64,000 nt of DNA from Chaenocephalus aceratus (lineage: Eukaryota > Chordata > Actinopteri > Perciformes > Channichthyidae). Position numbers and translations under genes: made by a program. The stretch lies in contig JAMFTG010000238.1 of assembly GCA_023974075.1 (NCBI GenBank), positions 62,001-126,000 of the forward strand, in the 5' to 3' direction. Shown here piece after piece: positions 30,658 through 39,770 of the stretch (positions within the stretch are counted from its first letter, which is position 1; every line of letters begins with the position of its first letter). Below the pieces are notes generated by a model that was given only the letters and a program-made list of their open reading frames with translations, searched no databases and was not told the origin of the DNA.

Positions 30658-31633
30658 TTACATCTTCTTCGGGAAACATAACGTGAAATCACGCGCGGGT
30701 ACTTCGTCGACCTGGCGAGTCTTGGGAATGCAGCAATCCGTCATCATCACACGAGACCACGGGATGGATTCTCCCGCAATGGAGAACACGGAGACGCGGA
30801 AGAGCTCTAGGGCCTTGTAGTCCGCTTCGGTCACGTAGACCTTGAGGGCATCTATGATGTTCTGAGCGAGCTCCTTGTTGTCACCCTGAAACCTGTCCAC
30901 GTAGTACATGTCCAGCCAAGAGTGTACGCCCGTGTGATCCTTGCGTCTTTCGAATATACAGGCCAATCCATCCACGACAGCCTCCACCAGGCTCATGTCG
31001 TCCATCCTGCCTCCCGGAAAGTGCTCAGGGTGATGTGCGTTTCATTTCGTAATGATGCTTGAATCCAAAGTTGGCCATGTCCGTGGTGATGGCATCGGTG
31101 TCGGTGTACAACCGAGCCAAGGAGCAAGCCTTTGCCTCTTCCTCGCTTTGCTTCGAGCCGTTTCGTTTGTTGAACTTGAGCCGTTTCTTCTCGTTCGCAA
31201 TCAGGGCCTCTTTCTCCATGTGCACGGCCATGAGGCCCGAGTACGCTGCTGCTTCGATCGCGCTGGTCTTGCTCGAGTCGTGACACGTGATGCTCCTCAC
31301 GTAATACCGATCGGCCAGCAGGTCCAGGGACTTTTCGCAATCCCTCGTGGCCTGTTCTAGGGCTCTGGCGACCAACGCCCCGATGATGGTCACGAACATG
31401 TTGTGCGAGAGGAATGCCCTGTTGTGCTCTCTTAGGGGGAGATTCTCAGCCAAGGCCTTCTCGCATTCTGGGCTCCACACGTTGGCATTCGCAGCGGAGC
31501 ACAGGCTGGTGACCAGTTTCGAGGTCGCGTACTGAGTCACGGGGACCTCGATTTTCACCTTATCGGCACGTGCACGTTGCACGATCTCCCGGACCGATGC
31601 GTTCATCGCGCTCGGACTGTAGACGTATTTCAA
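30658..31633 (-). pseudogene. Unknown protein, one frameshift
   Basis: Two minus-strand frames, 31633-31025 (202 residues, helical, ending LYTDTDAITTDMANFGF) and 31005-30658 (115 residues, MDDMSLVEAVVDGLACIF...), look like one gene with a break at about 31005-31040. The frame is open upstream of the first ATG with plausible protein sequence, so the true start may be higher. The YTDTDA string recalls the polymerase motif C, but no other B-family motif is present. The poly(A) signal near 30550 lies just downstream. Confidence 0.45.
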
Positions 31634-31768
31634 ATGATCCGGGATCAGGGGTACCGCTTTAGGAGGTTTGTCCTTAGACGAGGCTCCGCTTCTCTGCGTG
31701 GACTTTACGGATGCATTGTACGGTTTGTGTCTGTGTGCGTGTGCGTGTGCCTTAAACGGCGACTCGTG

Positions 31769-32740
31769 TTAATAATCGCTCATCAACAGTGCGATAGGTA
31801 CCACGGATACCATCAGAGCGCAGAATGTCAGGGCCATCGCTGTGTTTTTGAGAGAACTCGAGGTATCTTCGGTACCGTCGGGTCCCGCCTCCGCTTTCCT
31901 CGACGACACGGTGCAGTTGCCCACGGAGAACTTGTGCACTCGGTTCCCGCGTCCCACTCTAGCGGACCTCGTACACTGGTACTCTGCCGTGTAATCGCAC
32001 GCGTGACTGTAGATCATCAGATCTTTGTTACGGGTTAGAATGTGTGTAACGTTGAGCCCCTGGGCTATGTCGGAGCTGTGGTTCGAGACCGTGCCTTTTG
32101 CGTCGATGCGATACAGCTCGACCGATCCGTTCGAGTTCCTATTCGGTACGAGATACCAGGTCGTGGCGATAAATCGCTCGGGATTCACACTCGGACAAAC
32201 CAGCCTCAGGGGTGCGTGGACGCGGGGATCCGCGTTTTCAATCTCCGAAGTCGCGTCCTCGTTCGCAGCGGTGACCGAACCGTCTTCCGCGTCCCCAGTG
32301 TGGTCAGCGATAGGAGCGCTGGTGACAAGAACCTCCGGTGCAACGATCGCGCCTAGATCAGCAGCTCCCGTTTGAGCAGGCTCGGTCGCTGCGTACACCT
32401 CTGGGGCATACGTAGCGGTGACATCACTATCCCCAGCGACCGTGTCCCCGGTGTGCTCGGCGATACCTAGATCAGTGGCTCCCGTTTGAGCGGGCTCGGT
32501 CGCTGCGTACACGTCTGGGGCATGCATAGCGGTGACATCCCTATCTGCCGCGACCGTGTCCCCGGTGTGCTCAGCGATGCCTCGATCCGCGGTTGCCGTT
32601 TGAGCGGGCACCCTCGTCGAGTACACGCTGGGGGCATACCTAGCGGCGACATAACTATCTCCCGCAACCAGTCCCTCTGCGATTGGTAAGGTGCATAGAG
32701 TGAAAAGTAGATACCACAAGTGTGTAGCTGATAAGGCCAT
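31769..32740 (-). CDS. Type I membrane glycoprotein with repeats and Ig-like domain
   Basis: A 323-residue protein with a signal peptide (residues 1-23), about three 38-residue repeats (VYAATEPAQTGA...LGIAEHTGDTVAGDSDVTA) at roughly 40-150, an Ig-like domain (about 175-280) with Cys182, Trp195 and the DYTAEYQC motif ending at Cys256, several N-glycosylation sequons, and a C-terminal membrane helix (about 299-319) with almost no cytoplasmic tail. A minus-strand TATA run lies at 32804-32822. Likely a surface or virion glycoprotein; the Ig domain suggests capture from a host receptor. The frame is intact. Confidence 0.65.
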   Translation of the reverse strand: MALSATHLWYLLFTLCTLPIAEGLVAGDSYVAARYAPSVYSTRVPAQTATADRGIAEHTGDTVAADRDVTAMHAPDVYAATEPAQTGATDLGIAEHTGDTVAGDSDVTATYAPEVYAATEPAQTGAADLGAIVAPEVLVTSAPIADHTGDAEDGSVTAANEDATSEIENADPRVHAPLRLVCPSVNPERFIATTWYLVPNRNSNGSVELYRIDAKGTVSNHSSDIAQGLNVTHILTRNKDLMIYSHACDYTAEYQCTRSARVGRGNRVHKFSVGNCTVSSRKAEAGPDGTEDTSSSLKNTAMALTFCALMVSVVPIALLMSDY

Positions 32741-32803
32741 GGCTCCTCACGAAAACGAGGTTTGGAAATGGAAATGGTCCGGACCGTGTATAGTTCGGTC
32801 CGG

Positions 32804-32822
32804 CTATATATATATATATACC
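32804..32822 (-). promoter_or_regulatory. TATA run upstream of the 32740 gene
   Basis: TATATATATATATATA about 65-80 bases before the ATG at 32740, reading on the minus strand. Confidence 0.5.
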
Positions 32823-32934
32823 CGCACCCTCCCGCTTCCAGGATCACGTGTAATAAAGACCTCTCTCGTAGTCTTGGTGTTGGCTGGACTAAGACCGTGC
32901 AGTGGTCCTGTGTAACATAATCTGTTACCGAATA

Positions 32935-33037
32935 AACCAAGGAAACAACACAGACACGTTTTGATTCACGCTTAAAGATTTATTCGCTCATATGACACAT
33001 AATGCAACAGTACTCCATACACAAAAAGGGTAGTTGT

Positions 33038-33068
<31 letters not shown>

Positions 33069-33090
33069 TGGACACACAGAAACAATGGCA
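32935..33090 (-). repeat. 3'-end repeat, copy B, with (AC)n
   Basis: Second copy of the block at 30505-30650, including GATTTATTCGCTCATAT (a minus-strand poly(A) signal) and an (AC)n run at 33038-33063. It lies 3' of the 34808-33153 gene. Confidence 0.8.
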
Positions 33091-33152
33091 TACGGCTAAT
33101 CGAATTGAGAGCATGGACAGCGCGGGGCTCCTGTCCCGCCTGTTCCTCTGTA

Positions 33153-34808
33153 CTACAGTGGGTTCCTTTTCGCTACAGCGCGGCCCTTTGCACTGCACCT
33201 GATTTGTATAATTATGATAATCAGCAAAGGGCACGTTAGGGCAGATAGTGCCACCGAAGCGGCAGCCATGGATCTAGAGCTCCCTATCATACGCTCGCAC
33301 TCGACCCATTTCGCGCCCTGCGACCGCTCCGGTGTCTCGGTATAGACTCTGTCCATGTAACTCCGGGCCTTTGCGTGCATCTCGATGACATCGAGTAACA
33401 CAGTCTCTCCCCGCTGCAGCAGCTCGGAAGAGCGAACCGATTGGTCCCTTACGCCGGCGAGAGAAGTGCGCATATCGGCCTCGGACAGAGAGTACGCCTG
33501 GGAGAGTACCCTCGGGCTCCCTGCTACCAGAAAGGGACTCAATCCGTTCCTCGCCTCGGTACCACTCGCGGCCCGGGGCAATGTTTTGATCGCGTACGTG
33601 TCAGTCTCGGGCCGGTAGCAGATAGCACCAAAGCACGGGGATCCGCACACCACGGGGCATCCACATCCCACCTCGCCGTTCTCGTTCACATCGCACCCGG
33701 CCAGCGTATCACGGTCGACTTCCAGAGGTTCGCATATCCCCCGGTAGTCACACTCGGGCACCCTGTAGTTTGCTCCCAAGTCGCTCAACATGGGCCTATC
33801 GAGCCAACATGTCCTGTTACCTTTGGAAGAGTCGAGGAAGGGCATGTACCAGTGGGAGAGCACAACGGGATTCCAATACTCCCTCTTGACCACCATCACG
33901 ATGCTAGAGGACGAGAGCGAGCGGCTCGCCACGGGCGTGTCGGTGTAATATCCCTCCACGAACTCTGGTTCGCAACCCGTGGTGTCGGACCCACGGACGC
34001 CCTGCGCGCACGAGAGTAGTCTCTGGCGAGCTCCGTGCAAGACGAAGGTGATAGCGTTCAGATGCACGGCCGCGTTGAATGCTCCGGCCTTCCAGGTCTC
34101 GAGCGACTCGCTGAACGCGCTCCCGTCGAGGGGCCCGGGGTCCGAGCGATCCTCGTCCGCCCGAGCGCTCGATAGCTTCTTCTTGGCCATCTCGATCAAG
34201 ATCCTGTGGTCTTGCATCACGTCCACGACTCGCAGACTCGAATCCGACGGCTCGCCGTTGTACGCCAAGAGTTCGGAGACCGAGTGGGACGCGTCCCAGT
34301 CTCGGGCGATGATGTGCCTGCCCATGAGAACGGCGAGATCGGCAAAGGTCACGTGGAGCAATGATAAGGCCGTGTTGTAATCGAGCAGGGCCGTGTCCAA
34401 GGCTACCCTGGCCTCGCCCAGGGTACCGTCGCGGCACAGGTGTCCGCAACTCGGATGAGAGTCAGGCAAGCCCGCGCATGCCACGCGAGAGCACTCTGGG
34501 TACTCGAATCTGAGGTCCCTCGGCTCGAACGCTAGGAGGAACTGGTAAGACACGTACTGGGGGCTTGGCTCTGGTGCGCGTATTTTCCATTTGCCCGGGC
34601 GTAGTATCACCCTGTGATCCGTAGACTCGAGAGGCGAATGGAAATTGTCTTCCTCTCGGAGCGAGCCTGAGGTTCCCGGATCGGGAATGCGAGCTGGGGC
34701 ACGGCCCGGGCTCTCGGGGAACGGTGCATGTTGAGAAGAGGCAGAGTGAGGGATAATAAGTGCGACTGCGAGTATCGCGTAGAGGACAGAGAGCCGTGTG
34801 TTCGCCAT
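33153..34808 (-). CDS. Large membrane glycoprotein, unknown
   Basis: A 551-residue protein with a signal peptide (MANTRLSVLYAILAVALII...SASS), a long ectodomain, a Cys-rich segment (CGCPVVCGSPCFGAICYR) near two thirds of its length, a helical region with heptad-like spacing after it (SQAYSLSEADMRTSL...SSELLQRGETVLLDVI) and a C-terminal membrane helix (LTCPLLIIIIIQI) with a short basic tail. The layout suggests a virion surface protein, perhaps involved in attachment or fusion, but no family is recognised. A minus-strand TATA lies at 34868-34875. The frame is intact. Confidence 0.6.
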   Translation of the reverse strand: MANTRLSVLYAILAVALIIPHSASSQHAPFPESPGRAPARIPDPGTSGSLREEDNFHSPLESTDHRVILRPGKWKIRAPEPSPQYVSYQFLLAFEPRDLRFEYPECSRVACAGLPDSHPSCGHLCRDGTLGEARVALDTALLDYNTALSLLHVTFADLAVLMGRHIIARDWDASHSVSELLAYNGEPSDSSLRVVDVMQDHRILIEMAKKKLSSARADEDRSDPGPLDGSAFSESLETWKAGAFNAAVHLNAITFVLHGARQRLLSCAQGVRGSDTTGCEPEFVEGYYTDTPVASRSLSSSSIVMVVKREYWNPVVLSHWYMPFLDSSKGNRTCWLDRPMLSDLGANYRVPECDYRGICEPLEVDRDTLAGCDVNENGEVGCGCPVVCGSPCFGAICYRPETDTYAIKTLPRAASGTEARNGLSPFLVAGSPRVLSQAYSLSEADMRTSLAGVRDQSVRSSELLQRGETVLLDVIEMHAKARSYMDRVYTETPERSQGAKWVECERMIGSSRSMAAASVALSALTCPLLIIIIIQIRCSAKGRAVAKRNPL

Positions 34809-34838
34809 TCGGTTCTTCGTTGTAACGGGTGTGTCTGT

Positions 34839-36485
34839 TCATTCTAGTTTCCTATAGCCTCGCTCTGTATATATAGTCCCTTTGCACGTGGTGCATAGTA
34901 TCGGGATCAGAGTGAGCAGGAACGGTACAGCGAGTACAATCGCGCTCACGGACAACGCGGATGCGCGTTCGGCCATGTACGCTACACGTTTCCTCGCGAG
35001 CTCCTCCCCCGTGGCATTCCCGGGGAGCAAGAACCCGAGGCGATGGAACACGTCCCCCATGTCCACGAGCGATCGGTTCGTAGCGCTGACACAATCCCAG
35101 GTCCTTTCAATGTGCGTCCCCGAGGGGGGCGAGCGCTCCGCGCGCTTCGGCTCCGCGTGCTTCGGCTCCGCGTGAGGACAGTAGAGCGAGCCGAGGGGTT
35201 GCACCGTACGCGCCGTGAGCGCTCCCAGGTCCGTCACGTACTCTTTCAACTTGGAGCGTAGAGGTTCCTCCCGCTCCAGGGCGCTGCTTTCGCGGCCTCG
35301 CCAAGGGCCCTTGTTTCTTTCCCCGTGTTCCCCACTGTGTAACTCGAGACCCTCGCTCCGTACCAGCGTAGGCTGAGAATGTACGCACATGGTTCCTCTG
35401 TCCCGATCGACGAAGACGACCTGGCCCCGGTGATTCAGGTCCACAACCTGCGCTCCGCGCGGCACGGACTCGACTCTCTTCACGGTATACCCGTCGATCG
35501 GTTCGCCGGTGGACAACGAGGCGCCCACGTTGAGATCCGAGGACATGCCCAGTCTCAGGTTCGGCATGGCGGGGACGGCGCTAAAGCTTTTGGTCAGCGG
35601 CGTCTCCTCGGTCACGCGTTGGAAGAACATACCCCCTTCCAGTTTGTACACTCCGTCCACGAGAGCGTAAGAGTACGCCCCGTCTCCGAAGCTCGAGGTC
35701 CTCGTGTACCGGTAGTGCAGCGTGCGGAACCTAGTGGCAGCAGAGGTTATCGCGCGCGAGAGCTCCGTGAAGATGGGGACGCCTTTCGGTACACCGAAGG
35801 TGTAGTCTAGGTATCCCAGCGAGTATCTACACACTCCCCACTTGGCCATATCCGAAATGACCGAGGTCAGCTCGGGCATGGTGTAGCGAACCCTTTCTTC
35901 GTGCGAACCCGCAGGCTCCCTAGTTACGTGTCTGTTGATCAATCCCAGGTCCCTGCAACCGCGAGCCGTGATATAATCGGCCGACGGTAGAGTGACCACT
36001 ATCCCCGCGCGGTTGTTCGATCTCTTGCATAGCTCCTCGAACACAGAGAGCCCGGTCCTCTCCGGGTAATGTTCCGTTCTGGGTAGACTGATGACATAGG
36101 GGTCTTCGGGCGAGTACCTTCCTACACTCCAGCGACCAGGTTTCACACGTCCGCAACCCAGCTCGCTCTCTTGGGACACCGAGACGGTGTCCAGGTCCAG
36201 GAAGGCCCCGTGCGACGAGACCAGAAGCCCCGTCTGCTGCAGCTGGGCTTCGACCTGCTCTTGCTCACGCGTCAAAGAGCGCACTAGTGTGGGGTTGTAC
36301 CAGTTGGGACGGGAGCAATCTCGAATGGCGAGCAGCCCTCCCGCGCTGTCCTCCGCGCGCACCGGCTGTAGTTCGCACGGGCAGGTGACGATCACGTATC
36401 CTTCGCGGCACACGATGCACCTGATGGAGGACGGTGAAACGTTGCTACACTCTGGAACGGGATCCGCCGAGGGTCTCGTGTACAA
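34839..36485 (-). CDS. Membrane protein, unknown
   Basis: A 548-residue protein without a clear signal peptide at the first ATG. It begins with a Cys-rich section (CIVCREGYVIVTCPC), then a helical heptad-like segment (LVRSLTREQEQVEAQL). Near residue 450 is a short AEPKHAEPKRAE repeat, and near residues 505-527 a membrane helix (ALSVSAIVLAVPFLLTLIPIL) with a short basic tail. It is transcribed in the same direction as the next two glycoprotein genes, with 30 bases between it and the following ATG. Probably another envelope-type protein. The N-terminus overlaps the plus-strand gene at 36434. Confidence 0.55.
   Translation of the reverse strand: MYTRPSADPVPECSNVSPSSIRCIVCREGYVIVTCPCELQPVRAEDSAGGLLAIRDCSRPNWYNPTLVRSLTREQEQVEAQLQQTGLLVSSHGAFLDLDTVSVSQESELGCGRVKPGRWSVGRYSPEDPYVISLPRTEHYPERTGLSVFEELCKRSNNRAGIVVTLPSADYITARGCRDLGLINRHVTREPAGSHEERVRYTMPELTSVISDMAKWGVCRYSLGYLDYTFGVPKGVPIFTELSRAITSAATRFRTLHYRYTRTSSFGDGAYSYALVDGVYKLEGGMFFQRVTEETPLTKSFSAVPAMPNLRLGMSSDLNVGASLSTGEPIDGYTVKRVESVPRGAQVVDLNHRGQVVFVDRDRGTMCVHSQPTLVRSEGLELHSGEHGERNKGPWRGRESSALEREEPLRSKLKEYVTDLGALTARTVQPLGSLYCPHAEPKHAEPKRAERSPPSGTHIERTWDCVSATNRSLVDMGDVFHRLGFLLPGNATGEELARKRVAYMAERASALSVSAIVLAVPFLLTLIPILCTTCKGTIYTERGYRKLE
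34868..34875 (-). promoter_or_regulatory. TATA box of the 34808 gene
   Basis: TATATATA about 60 bases before the ATG at 34808, inside the 3' end of the upstream gene. Confidence 0.6.
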
Positions 36486-37045
36486 GACACTGTGTCTCTT
36501 GTCCCTTGAAGGGACGACTGGTCTACGTGGATCGAGTGTCCGAGGACGTCAAGTTCCGCTACCTCAGACAGTACAACACGAGCCGAGCCTTGTCCCTGTG
36601 GACCGCCGACCCGGAGCTCTGCGGGCAAACGATGCGGGCCTCGGGCGCGGCTCACGAGAACTTGATAAATATATGCGGAGAGGCAGCGCGCCTGAGCCGA
36701 GGCAAGTTCTACAACCTGTATGCGAATTACCCCCTCCCGTTCCAGGAGGACGAAGAGCAGCGTGTCCCGCTCGAGGTACGGCGTTCGCGCGACGGACACA
36801 TACGAGCCACGGAGGTGCGTAACGGGGAGCAGTTACTCCTGGAGCTGCAGCCTCTTTACACGGAATATTTCAGCTTCATCTCGGACAACTCCAGGTTCGA
36901 GCGCGTGGCGGACAGGGTCTCGCTTCTCGGGGCTCGGTGGTTGGTGCGACACGATTGTTCAGAGTTGCAGTTTTCCCTGGACCTGAGACGGAGCTGGTTT
37001 ATGAGAACGGCCATTAGATTGGCCCTGTTTCTGGCCGTCTCGTGA
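36434..37045 (+). CDS. Tail-anchored protein, unknown
   Basis: A 203-residue plus-strand frame with natural protein composition and a hydrophobic C-terminus (WFMRTAIRLALFLAVS) that could anchor it in a membrane. It overlaps the 5' end of the minus-strand gene by about 50 bases, so the start could be later. The composition of the opposite-strand frames here is less protein-like. No domain recognised. Confidence 0.5.
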   Translation: MKRCYTLERDPPRVSCTRHCVSCPLKGRLVYVDRVSEDVKFRYLRQYNTSRALSLWTADPELCGQTMRASGAAHENLINICGEAARLSRGKFYNLYANYPLPFQEDEEQRVPLEVRRSRDGHIRATEVRNGEQLLLELQPLYTEYFSFISDNSRFERVADRVSLLGARWLVRHDCSELQFSLDLRRSWFMRTAIRLALFLAVS

Positions 37046-37144
37046 AACAACAAGATAGGCAGAGGCACGCGCGCTAACCCTGCACAGATACGCTAGTTTC
37101 CATTAGGACAGAAGGGCACGCCTTTCGGGTACTCGGAGCAGGGT

Positions 37145-37151
37145 TATATAA
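37145..37151 (+). promoter_or_regulatory. TATA box of SH2 gene
   Basis: TATATAA in GGGTTATATAAAGAG, about 150 bases before the ATG at 37297. Confidence 0.6.
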
Positions 37152-37296
37152 AGAGACGCGCGGAGATATCCCTCACAGTGCCAAGCCGACCGCTGTATAC
37201 AAACGGGGGTATTAACTTGCATGTATAGTGTTTTTTTTGTCCTTTAACTCGCACATTCATTGTTCGTTCCCATCGGGTGACATCGTACCTACCGTG

Positions 37297-38280
37297 ATGA
37301 ATCGCAACAAGAGAAGCGGAGCCATTAGGAGAAAGCCTCAGCCTCTTCCGGGTGCAGCCGATCGAGACCTGGTGTACACATGGTCGGAGCAGATACTCCA
37401 CTTCGGATTTCTCCTCACGCGAAATCTGACCGAGGCTCTCGGGATCATGCGTAATAGAGCCGTGGGTTGCTACGCTTTCATGAGACATGACAAGATGGAA
37501 GGTGCTAAGTTCTCCCTACTGCTGCGAGACCACAATAACACGGTTCACTACAACATTCGCCCCAACCGAGACTACAGCGCGTACATCATGTCCACGCTTG
37601 ATGGCGAGGAGTGGCATTACGCTACTGTTCTCGAGCTGATAGCTAAATGTCGTTCGGTCATGTCGGACCAGGGCCGCAGCACCTACGAGATGTCACGGAA
37701 CCCTGTAAGGGAAGACATGCCCACCGTCCGAGCACCTAGCCACGGGCCTGCGGATCGGTCCGATAGTGTCATCATCCCCGAGAGTGCGCGCGGGAGGACA
37801 CGGGCTCGACACTGCGCGGAAAGCGTTCGCGCCTTGCTGGAGGACATGAAAGTCTCCGATCGGTACCCGAATACGGGCGCCGTCCGCGATACGCCTCTGC
37901 ACCGGTACCCACCTTCCAGGGCTGATGAGGAGCAGAGCCGGGGCCGCGCGTCCTCGGACGCACGATCCGGGGAACCGAGTCCCTGTGAACCGAACGCCGC
38001 GTACGCTCCGCGTTGGGAAACCAACTCGTCCAGGCCCCCCAGTATCCACCGAAGTCGCAAAGGTGCTCTTCGCCAGACCGCGGACCCTATGCCGGGGAAC
38101 CTGAGATACAAGGAGAGCTATCCCCTCGTGTACCGGGCCGAGAAAGGTACCCGCGGGGACCTTGACCACAGGGGTGTTGGGAGCACCTCACAGGGCAACC
38201 TATACGAGGCCATGCAGTCCCCCGGAGAGGACCGGGGCTACCGGGGAGTCGAGGGTAAGACCGCTCGGCTCCCGCTCTGA
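37297..38280 (+). CDS. SH2-domain protein
   Basis: A 327-residue protein. The ATG at 37297 follows a TATA box; the frame is open further up but without another good start. Residues about 29-121 fit an SH2 domain: WSEQILHFGFLLTRNLTEAL aligns with the first helix region, YAFMR (59-63) matches the FLVR strand with its phosphotyrosine-binding Arg63, FSLLLRD is the next strand, HYNI (84-87) matches the conserved HYxI, and TVLELIAKCRSV is the second helix. The rest is disordered, rich in Arg/Ser/Pro, with several Tyr residues. SH2 proteins bind phosphotyrosine; a captured adaptor could rewire receptor signalling. The frame is intact. The gene converges on the minus-strand gene that ends at 38289. 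Confidence 0.62.
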   Translation: MNRNKRSGAIRRKPQPLPGAADRDLVYTWSEQILHFGFLLTRNLTEALGIMRNRAVGCYAFMRHDKMEGAKFSLLLRDHNNTVHYNIRPNRDYSAYIMSTLDGEEWHYATVLELIAKCRSVMSDQGRSTYEMSRNPVREDMPTVRAPSHGPADRSDSVIIPESARGRTRARHCAESVRALLEDMKVSDRYPNTGAVRDTPLHRYPPSRADEEQSRGRASSDARSGEPSPCEPNAAYAPRWETNSSRPPSIHRSRKGALRQTADPMPGNLRYKESYPLVYRAEKGTRGDLDHRGVGSTSQGNLYEAMQSPGEDRGYRGVEGKTARLPL

Positions 38281-38288
38281 TCACTCTG

Positions 38289-39770
38289 TCAGCAAAGTCC
38301 CTCTTGAACACTATCCCGCAGCGCAAGCAGTTCCAAGACCCGTGAGAAGGGCATGTGCCCAGAGGCTGCTTCGCCTCCGGACCGGACCTCGCTCGCATCA
38401 GATAGCCCGGGCGCTCGAGACAATCTGAATCCGACGTGGTCCTGGTCAAACACGTAGATTCCATCGCAGGACATGGCCTCCGGCGAGTCTCCCATCCGCA
38501 CGTATCCATGCTTCAGCGCTCGAAGCGTACAGTAGGCTGTGATGTGTGAGAATAACCATATGAGGGAAGCTATCTTTCTGTTATAGGCGGTAGGCTGATT
38601 TGTGTTTTTCAACTGTAGGTCAACCCCCTTGTCCAATGTCAGGGCGATCATGGACACCCTCTTGGATTCAGTTATATTCTTCACCAGACTCAAGGTGATC
38701 TCTATGGGGAACCCCGAAGCTATCAGGTGCTTGAATAACACAACCCTCTCAGCCGTTAAGTTGTACCTCGGCTTGTATCTACGCACGGGTCCGATCATGG
38801 CCATGCACACGTACGAGAGCAGCTTGTCGGTGGTACCCGTCGAAGCCGTGGCCTTTAGGCTCATCTTCAACTCTTCCAGTTTCAACGGAGCCCTGGGTAC
38901 GCTCCCCTCGTCCTCGGGCGATCTTCGAGATAGGAACTGGGCTCTGTCCTGGCTCCTATTCAACGAGCCGTAGAATTGGTACAGGCAACTCAAGGGGTAC
39001 GAGCTTAGGTACCTGGGCGATTCCAGTTCCTCCAGCGTGCGGCTGTGCGATCTCAGTTGGTGGACAATCTCTTTGCCCAACGTCTTCTGCTTTGTTATCT
39101 CGTCCCGTATCTTGAGCGATTCCAACTGCTCCAGGAACTTGGTGGGTTTCGGGCCCGAGCCGCTGTCGCCCTGGCTCGCCTCGGTTAGGAAGACGCTGCC
39201 GCAAGGTCCGAGCCTCACCATTTCTCCGTTCGCGTCGACACCGCTCGAGTCCTCCCCGTACGCGGGACCTTCTTTCCGCGCGAACGCGAACTGCTCGTTC
39301 CTCAGCGTGAAGTGGTAGCACGATATCTCCCTCCTCACCTCGTCCCACGTGTCCATCGTGATCTCGGCTTCGAAGTAACACTCGGGACACTCCTTGGTGT
39401 CCATTGCGAGGCGCGGAACGATCGGGTACCGGAGCATGAGCGAAATGAAGTCCTGCAGCGAGTCCAAGGTGTTCAGGGACTCTTGGTGCGAGCGAGTGTT
39501 GAAATCCCTACTCAGATTCGCGAAGAGACCGACTGCTTCGGACAGCGTCAGCGGTTGACTCGGGTTTCCCACTATAGTCTCTGCGTTCTCCACGCCTCGG
39601 ACCGTGAGCCAAACGGTGTATTCGTTCACCTGTCTGTTGCAAGGTTCTTCGGGCGTACGACACCGTAGCTTGGGCTCCTCGAACGAGTCCACAAAGTCCT
39701 GTAGTTCCGGGTCCACTTGCCCCCGCAACCTGGCTCTGCAGGCCAGAGTGTACAGTTCGATCGCCTTCAT
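38289..39770 (-). CDS. Conserved-looking large protein, unknown
   Basis: A 493-residue protein with mixed helix/strand composition, a CPEC pair (ECPECYFEAEI) and no membrane segment. The stop is 9 bases from that of the convergent SH2 gene. The ATG at 39770 overlaps the stop of the next upstream gene (39767), a tight ATGA-type arrangement typical of co-transcribed genes. The frame is intact. A structural or tegument role is a guess; no family recognised. Confidence 0.5.
   Translation of the reverse strand: MKAIELYTLACRARLRGQVDPELQDFVDSFEEPKLRCRTPEEPCNRQVNEYTVWLTVRGVENAETIVGNPSQPLTLSEAVGLFANLSRDFNTRSHQESLNTLDSLQDFISLMLRYPIVPRLAMDTKECPECYFEAEITMDTWDEVRREISCYHFTLRNEQFAFARKEGPAYGEDSSGVDANGEMVRLGPCGSVFLTEASQGDSGSGPKPTKFLEQLESLKIRDEITKQKTLGKEIVHQLRSHSRTLEELESPRYLSSYPLSCLYQFYGSLNRSQDRAQFLSRRSPEDEGSVPRAPLKLEELKMSLKATASTGTTDKLLSYVCMAMIGPVRRYKPRYNLTAERVVLFKHLIASGFPIEITLSLVKNITESKRVSMIALTLDKGVDLQLKNTNQPTAYNRKIASLIWLFSHITAYCTLRALKHGYVRMGDSPEAMSCDGIYVFDQDHVGFRLSRAPGLSDASEVRSGGEAASGHMPFSRVLELLALRDSVQEGLC

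Noticed and set aside
31025..31130. YTDTDA string as DNA polymerase B motif C
   Set aside because: The protein is too short and no other polymerase motif is near; the match is probably chance.
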